From positions 1 through 64,000 of the forward strand of contig DATASQ010000052.1 in assembly GCA_036269135.1 (NCBI GenBank): 64,000 nt of DNA. The letters are read 5' to 3'. Made by a program: the position numbers and the translations under genes. Under the pieces are notes generated by a model. It did not search any database. It was not told the DNA's origin and saw only the letters and a program-made list of their open reading frames with translations. Positions within the stretch are counted from its first letter, which is position 1; every line of letters starts with the position of its first letter. Below are positions 22,075 through 30,723 of this stretch, piece after piece. Origin of the DNA: Palsa-343 sp036269135. GTDB taxonomy: Bacteria > Acidobacteriota > Terriglobia > Terriglobales > Acidobacteriaceae.

Positions 22075-23601
22075 CTACCGGTCGGCGTCGGTCCGCCATG
22101 GATCGAAGCGGGCGGAGCGGAGGGCCATGGCGAGGGCTTCGATGTCGGGGGCGAGGACGCGGTCCTGATCGAGGCGGCGGACGTGATGGCGGACTTCGGC
22201 CATGGCTGCGCCGACGCGGCGCGCGGGCTGGAGGGGCGCACGGTATTCGAGACCTTGCGCGGCACAGATGAGCTCGATGGCCAGGACGCGCTCGGCATTC
22301 TCGACAATCCGATCGAATTTGAGCGCGGCGGTCATGCCCATGGAGACGTGATCCTCCTTGCCGCCGGAGGTGGGGACCGAGTCGGAGCTGGCGGGGTGGG
22401 CGAGGACCTTGGCTTCATTGAGCAGAGCGGCGGCGGCGACGTGGGCAATCATCAGGCCGGAAGAAACGCCGGGAGTTTTGGAGAGGAAGGGCGGCAGACC
22501 TTCGTTGATGTCGGGATTGACGAGGCGGTCGATGCGGCGCTCGGCGATGCTCATGAGGGTGGTGAGGGCGATGGCGGCGGCATCGAGGGTGAGCGCGAGC
22601 GGCGCGCCATGGAAATTGCCGCCGGAGAGGATTTCGCCTTCGGAAAAGACGAGAGGGTTATCGGTCGCAGCGCCGGTTTCGATTTCGAGGGTGACGCGGG
22701 TGTGCGCGAGGGCGTCGCGGACGGCGCCGTGGACCTGGGGCATGCAGCGGAGGCAGTAGGCGTCCTGCACACGGGGATCGTTGAGGCGGTGGGATTCTCG
22801 AATCTCGCTGTCGGCCAGCAAAGCGCGGAGGTGCGCGGCCGCGGCAATTTGGCCGGGGTGGGGACGGACGGCGTGGATGCGCGCGTCAAAGGGCGTGGGG
22901 GTGCCGCGGAGGGCCTCGAGCGTCATCGCACCAGAGAGGTCGGCGAGCTCGGCAACGCGGAGAGCGCGGACGAGGGCGAGCGCGCCGACGGCGGTGATGG
23001 CCTGGGTGCCATTGAGGAGGGCGAGGCCTTCTTTGGCTTCAAGGGTGAGGGCTGGGCGTCCTGTTTTGAGCAGGGCCATGGCGGCGGGAACCGGGCGGCC
23101 GTCCTGCAGGACCCTGCCTTCGCCAATGAGGGCGAGGGCGAGGTGGGCGAGCGGAGCCAGGTCGCCGCTGGCGCCGACAGATCCGCGAGAGGGAACGATG
23201 GGATGGATTCCCCGGTTCAGAAAGAAGAGGAGCGTCTCGATGACCTCCGGGCGAACGCCGCTGAAGCCTTTGGCCAGGACATTGGCGCGGAGCAGGAGCA
23301 TGGCGCGGACGGCGGCTTCCGGGAGTGGATCGCCGAGGCCGCAGGCATGGCTGCGGACGAGGTTGCGCTGCAGGTCCTGCAGTTCATCGGGATTGATGCG
23401 GAGATCAGAAAGTTTGCCGAAGCCGGTATTGACGCCATAGGCGGTTTCGCCGCGGGCGAGAAGGGAATCGACGACCGCGCGCGAGGCCTGGATGCGGGGC
23501 ACGGCGGCGGGATCGAGGGTGGCGGGGCGGAATTCAATCGCGACCTGGGCGATCGCTTCGAGCGTAAGAGGCTCACCGGAGAGCAGGAGCGGCGTGGACA
23601 T
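22075..23601 (-). CDS. hutH: Histidine ammonia-lyase
   Basis: HutH removes ammonia from histidine to give urocanate, the first step of histidine degradation. The 508-residue product has the Ala-Ser-Gly triad that forms the MIO cofactor in SVGASGDLAPLAHLA (about residues 140-155), the Tyr-containing ARGETAYGVNTGFGKL segment near 50, and the TDNPLVF and GGNFHG motifs. It starts at the ATG at 23601, ten bases from a period-7 repeat. No hutU, hutI or hutG gene is nearby, so the rest of the pathway, if present, is elsewhere. The next gene, an FHS transporter, diverges from it. Confidence 0.96.
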   Translation of the reverse strand: MSTPLLLSGEPLTLEAIAQVAIEFRPATLDPAAVPRIQASRAVVDSLLARGETAYGVNTGFGKLSDLRINPDELQDLQRNLVRSHACGLGDPLPEAAVRAMLLLRANVLAKGFSGVRPEVIETLLFFLNRGIHPIVPSRGSVGASGDLAPLAHLALALIGEGRVLQDGRPVPAAMALLKTGRPALTLEAKEGLALLNGTQAITAVGALALVRALRVAELADLSGAMTLEALRGTPTPFDARIHAVRPHPGQIAAAAHLRALLADSEIRESHRLNDPRVQDAYCLRCMPQVHGAVRDALAHTRVTLEIETGAATDNPLVFSEGEILSGGNFHGAPLALTLDAAAIALTTLMSIAERRIDRLVNPDINEGLPPFLSKTPGVSSGLMIAHVAAAALLNEAKVLAHPASSDSVPTSGGKEDHVSMGMTAALKFDRIVENAERVLAIELICAAQGLEYRAPLQPARRVGAAMAEVRHHVRRLDQDRVLAPDIEALAMALRSARFDPWRTDADR

Positions 23602-23610
23602 CGTTCCTTA

Positions 23611-23655
23611 GGTTACAGGTTGCGGGTTACAGGTTACAGGTTACAGGTTGCCGGG
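23611..23655 (+). repeat. Period-7 G-rich tandem repeat, site 3
   Basis: Units GGTTACA (four), GGTTGCG and GGTTGCC run in perfect 7-base register from 23611. The site lies immediately upstream of the hutH start, in the divergent promoter region shared with the FHS transporter. Confidence 0.9.
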
Positions 23656-23870
23656 TGAGGGCGGGGCGGCGGGAGATTCCAGGGGAACCGGGGCGTCGCG
23701 GGGCGGCGATTTCTCCGGTAGGCAAGCGCGCCGGCTATCCATATAGTGATGCTTGCGGGTTTCTCGCCCGAGGACGGACAGGCGGGAAATCCGAAGCGAC
23801 GGGCGGCGGGGACGACAAAGCGGCCGGACCGGCGGGTGTAACTTCTTTCAGGCAAGCGGGAGACGAGGAC

Positions 23871-25199
23871 ATGAGCACAAGACCAATTGCGCCGCCGAGG
23901 GCGGAGCGGCAAAGCTATGTGGGCCCGTTCATCATTATTACGGCCCTGTTCTTTCTCTTCGGCTTCATCACCAATCTGAACATGGCGCTGGTGCCGCACC
24001 TGAAAAAGGTGTTCACGCTGCCCTACGGCTGGGCGATGCTGGTGGAGTCCGCCTTTTTTCTGGCCTATTTCGTGTTCTCGAGCCCGACGGCGAAGCTGAT
24101 TGAGAGGATCGGTTACAAGAAGACGATCGTGGTTTCGCTTCTGATCCAGGTAGTGGGAGCGCTGCTGTTTGTGCCGGCGGCGAAGCTGGTGAGCTTTCCC
24201 CTGTTTCTGACGGCGATCTTTATTGTGGGCGCCGGAGTGACGGCGCTGCAGACGGCGGCGAATCCGTACGTATCGATTCTGGGCCCGGAGCACAGCGCGC
24301 CGTTCCGCCTGACGCTGGCGCAGGCTTTCAACTCGACGGGCGGCATGATTGCGCCGATTATCGCGGGGCAGTTCATCCTGACGGATCTGGGCGCGAACGC
24401 ATCGCCGGCTTTGGTGGCGGGCACGGTACGAGGGCCCTACCTCGCCATCGCCGCGGGGCTGCTGATTCTGGGCATCGCGATGGCGTTTATCCATCTGCCG
24501 GCGATTGGGATGACCCGCGATTTTCGGCCGGCGGAAGAAGGCGGCCTGGTGCTGGACCAGAGCATCTGGAGGTACCGGCACACGGTGTTGGGGGCGCTGG
24601 GAATTTTCCTGTATGTCGGCGTGGAAGTCGGGCTGGCGTCGATCGCGGTGAATTATTTCCTGCAGCAGGGTGTGAGTGTGGCCGGGACGGCGCACTTCTT
24701 CCTCGGCTGGGGCGCTTTTGGCGGCTGGATCACGCATGCCTTCGGGCTTTCCGATCGCGTAGGGATTGCCTCGGCGCTGCTGTCGCTCTACTGGTTTGGC
24801 GCGCTGGTCGGGCGCCTGCTGGGGTCGTGGATGCTGACGAAGGTGAAGGCCGGCGGGCTGTTGGGGACCTTCGGCATTCTGGCCACGCTGATGCTGCTGC
24901 TGTCGATGATATCGAGCGGACAGGTGGCGATCTGGAGCCTGGTGCTGTGCGGCTTCTTCAACTCGATCATGTTCCCGAACATCTTCGCGCTGGGCATTGC
25001 GGGGCTGGGTCCGATGACCAGCAAGGGATCGGGACTGATCATGACGGCGGTGGTAGGCGGGGCGATCATTCCGCTGCTGATCGGCGTGCTGGCCGATCAT
25101 TTCGGGATCCAGCACGCGTTCCTGCTGCCGATGTGCTGTTACATATTCATTGCGTTCTACGGACTGGCGGGGCACAAGCCCAGCCGCCGCACAGCATAA
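23871..25199 (+). CDS. FHS-family sugar MFS transporter (FucP/GluP-like)
   Basis: A 442-residue MFS protein of the fucose:H+ symporter family, predicted to import a monosaccharide. The first membrane segment begins FIIITALFFLFGFITNLN, and the downstream LVPHLKKVF and TAKLIERIGYKKTI segments match the FHS signature. TAANPYVSILGPE is typical of the FucP/GluP branch; the sugar cannot be fixed. The ATG at 23871 follows an AGACGAGGAC site and is preferred to the 72-codon upstream extension, which is low-complexity and has no membrane segment. A strong intrinsic terminator follows at 25222. Confidence 0.9.
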   Translation: MSTRPIAPPRAERQSYVGPFIIITALFFLFGFITNLNMALVPHLKKVFTLPYGWAMLVESAFFLAYFVFSSPTAKLIERIGYKKTIVVSLLIQVVGALLFVPAAKLVSFPLFLTAIFIVGAGVTALQTAANPYVSILGPEHSAPFRLTLAQAFNSTGGMIAPIIAGQFILTDLGANASPALVAGTVRGPYLAIAAGLLILGIAMAFIHLPAIGMTRDFRPAEEGGLVLDQSIWRYRHTVLGALGIFLYVGVEVGLASIAVNYFLQQGVSVAGTAHFFLGWGAFGGWITHAFGLSDRVGIASALLSLYWFGALVGRLLGSWMLTKVKAGGLLGTFGILATLMLLLSMISSGQVAIWSLVLCGFFNSIMFPNIFALGIAGLGPMTSKGSGLIMTAVVGGAIIPLLIGVLADHFGIQHAFLLPMCCYIFIAFYGLAGHKPSRRTA

Positions 25200-25221
25200 G
25201 CCTGCAGAATCTCGTTTTTAG

Positions 25222-25260
25222 AGCGGCTCTCCGGTTTTGCCGGGGAGCCGCTTTGTTTTA
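25222..25260 (+). terminator. Intrinsic terminator after the FHS transporter gene
   Basis: AGCGGCTCTCCGG and CCGGGGAGCCGCT pair with a TTTTG loop, followed by TTTGTTTTA. A GC-rich stem with a T-run, 23 bp beyond the stop codon. Confidence 0.85.
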
Positions 25261-25444
25261 GCGGCCCGCGCTGCCAGGGAAAATGACAATCCATTGCCGG
25301 GGAGAGGGTTACGCAGATACGAAGGCCTCTATCATGGATGAAGGCGCACCAATATGCCGGGAAGTTCTTCTTTTCTGAAACTTTAGCGAAAACTGCCCGT
25401 CAGATTGGCAGTGCACCCTGGGGCTGCGCATCATCTAAGGACCA

Positions 25445-26614
25445 ATGAAGCGAGCGGAAGAAAAGCTGTTGATGTGGATAGCGGCGCTGGCTCTGATGCT
25501 GGCGGGCGGAGTTGCCGCGGGTGCGCAGCCAGCGAACGGAGCCAGCCGCGTACTGGGGACCGTCGAGTCGGTGAGCGGGAACACCGTGACGGTGAAGACC
25601 GATGCCGGCGCGAGCGAGAAGGTGGCGGTGCCGGATACAGCGCGGATTCTGCGTACGACGCCGGGACAGAAGACGCTGGCGGGAGCCGCGAAGATTACGG
25701 TGGACGCTATCACTGCGGGCGACCGGGTTCTGATGCTGGTCACGGGCGAGCCGCCGACGGCGTCCATCGTCGTGGTGAACAAGAAGAGCGATCTGGAGGC
25801 CAGGCAGCAGCAGGAAGAGGCGGACTGGCAGAAGCGCGGCATAGGCGGCATAGCAAAGAGCGTGGATGCGGCTGCGGGGACGCTCACGATTGCGTCCGGC
25901 GCGCGGACCGTCACGATCCACACAACGCCGAGCACGAGCGTGCGGCGGTATGCGCCGGATTCGGTGAAGTTCAGCGATGCGCAGCCTTCGACGCTGGCGG
26001 CGATTCAGCCGGGCGATCAGGTGACGGCGCGCGGAGACAGAAGCGCCGACGGAAATGAAATGACGGCGCAGGAAATCGTCTCGGGCTCCTTCCGCAATAT
26101 TGCCGGGATGGTGGTCTCGACCGATCCGAGCGCCGGGACGTTCGTTGTGAAAGACCTGATGACGAAGAAGACGGTGACAATTAGGACGACGCCGGACTCC
26201 GATATGCGCAAGCTCGATCCACAAATGGCGGAGACGATTGCTCTGCGTTTGAAGGGAGCGGGCGAAGCGCCGGGCGGCGGGCACGGCGTAATGGCTTCGG
26301 GAAAGCCGGCACCGGGAGAAGCGCGCGGGCCTGAGAGTGGCGGATCGAATGGGGCAGCGGGTGGCGGCGGACTGGCGAAGATGCTGCAACGTGCGCCGGA
26401 GATCCATGTGGGCGAGCTGCACAAAGGGGACGCGGTGATCATTGTGGCGACCTCGGGGAATTCCGACGCCGCCACGGCGGTTCACCTGGTGGCCGGGGTA
26501 GAACCCATGCTCCGAGCATCGGCGAGCGGCAGCAAGAATATGGTTTCCTCGGCCTGGAACCTGGGCGGCGGCTCGAGCGGAGGGGATCAGAGCAGCGGTG
26601 AGGGGAATCCCTAG
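25445..26614 (+). CDS. Exported DUF5666-type beta-rich protein
   Basis: A 389-residue secreted protein. A signal peptide covers about residues 1-27 (LLMWIAALALMLAGGVAAGA). At least three related beta-barrel-like units of the DUF5666 kind follow, each with a pattern of the type G-V-x-S-x-x-x-T-x-T-V-K and PGD-x-V: about 36-100, 130-210 and 215-345. A glycine-rich linker lies near 280-310. The function of DUF5666 is unknown. It sits 117 bp upstream of the Oar-like receptor on the same strand, a common acidobacterial arrangement suggesting a cell-envelope role. AAGGACC precedes the ATG. Confidence 0.8.
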   Translation: MKRAEEKLLMWIAALALMLAGGVAAGAQPANGASRVLGTVESVSGNTVTVKTDAGASEKVAVPDTARILRTTPGQKTLAGAAKITVDAITAGDRVLMLVTGEPPTASIVVVNKKSDLEARQQQEEADWQKRGIGGIAKSVDAAAGTLTIASGARTVTIHTTPSTSVRRYAPDSVKFSDAQPSTLAAIQPGDQVTARGDRSADGNEMTAQEIVSGSFRNIAGMVVSTDPSAGTFVVKDLMTKKTVTIRTTPDSDMRKLDPQMAETIALRLKGAGEAPGGGHGVMASGKPAPGEARGPESGGSNGAAGGGGLAKMLQRAPEIHVGELHKGDAVIIVATSGNSDAATAVHLVAGVEPMLRASASGSKNMVSSAWNLGGGSSGGDQSSGEGNP

Positions 26615-26731
26615 GGCGAAGGACGCAAGGCTTCTGGAGGCGTTGACGGGTTTCCCGTCTGCCAGCCCGTGAGGAAGTGCCGCGGTGACTTCGATGAGCG
26701 GCACAGGACAGAAAGAACGAAATCCTAACGA

Positions 26732-29700
26732 ATGGAAATGAGAACGGTGACACTTAGAATTCTCAATCGCTCGAAGTGTGGGGCTGGGGCGGCGCAACTT
26801 CTGCGCGCTGCCGGTTTGGCGATGGCGGTGGTGGCTGGCATGGCGGTGGGAGCTGGGCCGGCGCTCTGCGCGCAGACGGCGCCGGTGCCGTCGAATCCGT
26901 CGGCCGGGGGCATTCGCGGTCAGGTGACCGATCCAACCGGAGCGGTGATTCCCAGCGCCACCGTGGTGGTGCGGGATCCCGCCGGCAAGGTGGTGGGCAA
27001 AGCGACCTCCGATAACGGCGGCGTGTACGCCATCCACGGGCTGCCGCCGGGGAAATACAGCGTCACGGTCACGGCGCAGGGTTTTGCCTCGTACAGCGCC
27101 GCGGGCATTGGGGTCGCGAGCGGGCAGATGAAGAATCTGAATCCAGCGCTGACGATCGCGGTCGAGAAGCAGGAAGTGCAGGTGCAGGCGGAGAATACGA
27201 CGATCGGCACGAGTCCCGATGAGAACGCGAATGCCATCATTATTAAGGGTAACGATCTGAACTCGCTGTCGGACGATCCGGACGAGTTGCAAAACGAGCT
27301 GCAGGCGCTGGCCGGCCCGTCGGCGGGACCGAACGGGGGAGAGATTTACATCGACGGATTCACGGGTGGGCAACTGCCGCCGAAGTCGTCGATCCGCGAG
27401 ATTCGCGTCAACCAGAATCCTTTTTCCGCGGAGTATGACCGGCTGGGCTACGGGCGGATCGAGATCTTCACCAAGCCGGGCACCGATAAGATTCACGGGG
27501 GCTTCGAGATCGCGGGCAATTACTCGTCTTTCAATTCGGAGAACCCGCTGCTGGACGGCACGACGGAGCCACCCTATTACTCCTACTTCATGCACGGGAA
27601 TGTGGGAGGGCCGATTAGTAAGAACTCGTCTTACTTCGTCAGCGGGTTCGGAAGGAACCAGGAGAACGTGAACGTCCTGAAGGCCCTGGATCCGGTCGCC
27701 ATCAGCAACGGCAACACACAGAATCCACCCTCGCTGAACGAAGCGTACAGCTTTCCCACTTCGTTTTTTGTGGCGAGCCCCCGCGTCGATATCCAGCTGG
27801 GCAAGGCGAACACGCTGACCGTGCGGTACGAATTCAACCGCTATAACGAGACGAACTCGGTGAGCGGGGCGTACGCTCTGCCCACGCAGGCCACCAATGA
27901 CGACGATCTGGAAAACGAGCTGCAGGTTTCCGACAGCCTCATTCTGAGCAAGAACCTGGTGGACGACATCCGCTTCCAGTATCGGCGGATTCGCGACGAT
28001 TCGTCGTCGATTTCGACTCTGCCTTCGTACTCCCTGGAGCAGCAGTTCACGGCGGGCGGGAACAGCCAGCAAACGGTACAGGATCACGAGAGCAACTTCG
28101 AATTTCAGAATTATGTATCGGGCGCCTACGGGCCGCACTCCCTGAATTTCGGAACGCGGCTGCGGGCGTATCACGACGTGAACAGCACCAACAGCGGCGA
28201 AAACGGAGCGTACAGCTTTGCGAATGCTTCCGATTTCGTCGGCTGTCTCGACAATCCGCCGGCGCCCACCTGCAAGCCGGTGCGGTACAACTATACCCAG
28301 GTGAATAATCCTGTGGCGCGCGTCACGATGTTCGATGCGGCGCTGTTCTACCAGGACGACTGGAAGGTCAATCAGCGGCTCACGTTCAGCTATGGGCTGC
28401 GCTGGGAGACGCAGAACCGGATCAGCGATAAGAGCGACTTTGCGCCGCGCATAGCTTTGGCCTATGCGTTGGGCCACGGCAACAGCAGGAAGCCGGCGAA
28501 GACGGTGGTACGGGCCGGCTACGGCTGGTTCTACAACCGGTTTACCGTGCCCAACGGATTCGGCTCGAGCGAGCCGTACATCATCACGCCCATCCACAAC
28601 AACGGCGTCAATCTGGTGCAGTACATCCAGAGCAGCAATATCGTCTTCAATCCGAATCAGACGATCCGGCTGACGCCGAGCACCGGAAGCGCGGGAACGG
28701 GCATCAACGCGCCGACGCAATACACGATCGCTCCGAATTTCAAAGCTGCCAACGATATGGAGGCGGCCGTGGGCGTGGACCGGCAGATTTCCAAGTCCAT
28801 GACCGGCAATGTGACGTATATCTTCTCGCAGGGAATCCATCAGTTCTTTACGGACAACCTGAATGCCGCGGCAGAGTTTCCGCTGGCGGACGCGAAGGCG
28901 GGCGTGTATCCCACGACGATCCCGAATGCGCCCACGGATAACAATCTGCAGTATCAGTCGGGCGGGTTCTATAAGGAACACCAGGTGATGGTGACCTTCC
29001 GCGCGAATTACCGGAAATTCAGCTTCTTTACGAACTACACGTACAGCAACGCCAAAGGGGACACGAGCGGCATCGGCTCAGTGCCCACGGTATCGAGCGA
29101 TCCCGGCCTGGATTACGGGCGGAATACGTTCGACGTGGCCAACCGTTTCATGCTGTTCGGGAATTTCATGCTGCCCTGGAAGATTTCAGCTTCGCCGATG
29201 GTGATGGCGAACTCCGGCACACCTTACGACGTGGTGACGGGGAGCGAGCTGACGGGGAATAACCAGTTCAATGCGCGTCCCACATACGCCAGCAGCTGCA
29301 GTGAGCCGGGCGCCTTCCAGCCGGCCGGCTTTCCCTGCATGGACGCTCTGCCCTACGGATACGGGGCGCAATCGGGAAGCGGCGCTACCCTGCAGCCGTA
29401 CGCGGTCGGAGAAAAAATGATCCCGAATGGCCTGGGGACCGGCCCCTCGAATGTGAGCGTCAACATGCGGCTCAGCAAGGTGATCGGCGTCGGGCCCAAG
29501 CTGGCTGAAGGGCAGCATGGAGCCAGCGGGGGCGGCGGATTCCACGGCGGACCGAGAGGCTTAGGCGGCGGTGGATTAAGCGGCAATCGAGGCGGGCCAG
29601 GGCGGATGGATCAGGAAGCTGCGCGCAAATACAGCCTGACGTTTTCCGCATGGGCGACGAACATTCTCAATCACGAGAATCTGGGCACGCCCAGCGGCGC

Positions 29701-29845
29701 CATGAGCCCCTCGCCGGATCCAACGACGGGGAACCTGGCTCTCAGCAAGTATTTTGGGCAGTCGCAGACCATTGCCGGCGGCTTCTTTCACGGACCGAGC
29801 GCGGGGAACCGGGTGATCATGCTGCAGACGATGTTCAACTTTTAG
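26732..29845 (+). CDS. Oar-like TonB-dependent receptor with carboxypeptidase-regulatory domain
   Basis: A 1037-residue outer-membrane protein. After a signal peptide (about residues 1-47, ending GPALCAQ), a carboxypeptidase-regulatory-like Ig fold spans about 60-150 (GGIRGQVTDPTGAVIPSATV is its signature). A plug-like region follows (about 160-260) with IYIDGF and RIEIFTKPGT. The remainder is a large beta-barrel ending in MFNF, an aromatic terminus typical of barrels. A glycine/histidine-rich insertion occurs near residues 925-960. This is the Oar-like group expanded in Acidobacteriota, presumed to import polysaccharide fragments or other large solutes. No TonB or SusD gene is adjacent. Confidence 0.93.
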   Translation: MEMRTVTLRILNRSKCGAGAAQLLRAAGLAMAVVAGMAVGAGPALCAQTAPVPSNPSAGGIRGQVTDPTGAVIPSATVVVRDPAGKVVGKATSDNGGVYAIHGLPPGKYSVTVTAQGFASYSAAGIGVASGQMKNLNPALTIAVEKQEVQVQAENTTIGTSPDENANAIIIKGNDLNSLSDDPDELQNELQALAGPSAGPNGGEIYIDGFTGGQLPPKSSIREIRVNQNPFSAEYDRLGYGRIEIFTKPGTDKIHGGFEIAGNYSSFNSENPLLDGTTEPPYYSYFMHGNVGGPISKNSSYFVSGFGRNQENVNVLKALDPVAISNGNTQNPPSLNEAYSFPTSFFVASPRVDIQLGKANTLTVRYEFNRYNETNSVSGAYALPTQATNDDDLENELQVSDSLILSKNLVDDIRFQYRRIRDDSSSISTLPSYSLEQQFTAGGNSQQTVQDHESNFEFQNYVSGAYGPHSLNFGTRLRAYHDVNSTNSGENGAYSFANASDFVGCLDNPPAPTCKPVRYNYTQVNNPVARVTMFDAALFYQDDWKVNQRLTFSYGLRWETQNRISDKSDFAPRIALAYALGHGNSRKPAKTVVRAGYGWFYNRFTVPNGFGSSEPYIITPIHNNGVNLVQYIQSSNIVFNPNQTIRLTPSTGSAGTGINAPTQYTIAPNFKAANDMEAAVGVDRQISKSMTGNVTYIFSQGIHQFFTDNLNAAAEFPLADAKAGVYPTTIPNAPTDNNLQYQSGGFYKEHQVMVTFRANYRKFSFFTNYTYSNAKGDTSGIGSVPTVSSDPGLDYGRNTFDVANRFMLFGNFMLPWKISASPMVMANSGTPYDVVTGSELTGNNQFNARPTYASSCSEPGAFQPAGFPCMDALPYGYGAQSGSGATLQPYAVGEKMIPNGLGTGPSNVSVNMRLSKVIGVGPKLAEGQHGASGGGGFHGGPRGLGGGGLSGNRGGPGRMDQEAARKYSLTFSAWATNILNHENLGTPSGAMSPSPDPTTGNLALSKYFGQSQTIAGGFFHGPSAGNRVIMLQTMFNF

Positions 29846-29866
29846 AGGCAGCCGGTAGTAGAGGCA

Positions 29867-29894
29867 GCCTGTAGCCTGTAGCCTGTAGCCGGGA
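29867..29894 (+). repeat. Period-7 G-rich tandem repeat, site 4
   Basis: Three GCCTGTA units and one GCCGGGA unit lie in the gap between the convergent Oar-like and Nudix genes. The GG step is weaker here than at the other sites, but the 7-base register is exact. Confidence 0.75.
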
Positions 29895-29909
29895 AAGAAT
29901 GTAACCGCC

Positions 29910-29935
29910 AGCGGTCGGCCTTCGGGCTGACCGCT
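29910..29935. terminator. Bidirectional terminator between Oar-like and Nudix genes
   Basis: AGCGGTCGGCC and GGCTGACCGCT form an 11-bp stem with one G-T pair, closed by a stable TTCG tetraloop. It sits between convergent genes; T-rich sequence on the plus side is short. Confidence 0.7.
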
Positions 29936-29963
29936 TTGGCCTTACGGGCGTGCAGAGGTTGAT

Positions 29964-30506
29964 TCAGAGCGGCAGGCGTTCTTTCCAGAGACGATACAGG
30001 CCCCAGGCGGCGAGGGTGCAGCCGTCCTGGATGGTGCCGTCGAGGAGCATCCGTTCGAAATCCGCGATGGACGCTGTGCGCAGGACCAGATCGTGCTCCT
30101 CAGGGTCGGGGTCGGCGGCGGAGGGCGTGAGTCCGGTGGCCAGATAAACATGCTGCTTCTGGCGGGCGAAGCCGTAGGCAATCCACAGGCAGCCGAGGCA
30201 GGTCAGGGTCCGGGCGGTGAGGCCGGTTTCTTCGCGCAGCTCCCCGCGGGCCAGTTCCTCAGGATCGACGTCGGCGGTTTCCCATCCGCCCTGGGGCAGC
30301 TCGAGGGCGCGCTGCTGGATGGTGTAGCGGAACTGCTCGACCAGGTAGACGGTGTCGCCCTCGATGGGGATGATGACCGCGCAGTCGTCCTTCTCCACCA
30401 CGCCATAGATCCCGCGAGCGCCATTGCTGCGCTCGATGGCGTCTTCGCGGAGACGCAGCCAGGGGTTGCGGTAGATCTCGCGGGAAGAGAGGGTGCGGAT
30501 GCTCAT
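29964..30506 (-). CDS. Nudix hydrolase (ADP-ribose pyrophosphatase-like)
   Basis: A 180-residue Nudix hydrolase. The Nudix box lies at about residues 84-106 and ends GELREETGL, with glycine in place of the usual first arginine of REUxEE. The preceding VYLVEQFRYTIQQRALELP segment is characteristic of the ADP-sugar pyrophosphatase (NudF) branch, which hydrolyses ADP-ribose and related nucleotides. The ATG at 30506 gives the standard length; the frame is open for another 132 codons upstream, but that sequence runs through the tig promoter region and is not Nudix-like. It diverges from tig. Confidence 0.9.
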   Translation of the reverse strand: MSIRTLSSREIYRNPWLRLREDAIERSNGARGIYGVVEKDDCAVIIPIEGDTVYLVEQFRYTIQQRALELPQGGWETADVDPEELARGELREETGLTARTLTCLGCLWIAYGFARQKQHVYLATGLTPSAADPDPEEHDLVLRTASIADFERMLLDGTIQDGCTLAAWGLYRLWKERLPL

Positions 30507-30547
30507 GGGCTCAGAGTACCAGCGGCGCGATTTGCACCACGGGCGGT

Positions 30548-30576
30548 TTGCCTGGACCGGCTCGTGTCCGTACGAT
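30548..30576 (+). promoter_or_regulatory. Candidate sigma-70 promoter of tig
   Basis: TTGCCT (30548-30553) and TACGAT (30571-30576) are 17 bases apart, matching four of six positions at each element. Transcription from here would give a leader of about 140 bases before the tig start. Confidence 0.4.
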
Positions 30577-30723
30577 AGAAGAGACAATGCAACGACGGAC
30601 CCGCGGTGTCCAGGCCGAGCCCGGGAAGTCGGTCGAACACATCTTGCCGCTTCCCCCTGTGGTTCGCAGCCCTGAGAGCCTGCGAGGATCGAGCGGGAAA
30701 CCGGCCCGGGAAGGGCGCAAATC

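Noticed and set aside
25400..28981. A 1193-codon open frame on the minus strand, opposite the DUF5666 and Oar-like genes
   Set aside because: The plus strand encodes clear signal peptides, Ig and barrel domains. The antisense product is arginine-rich low-complexity sequence, a known effect of GC-rich third codon positions.
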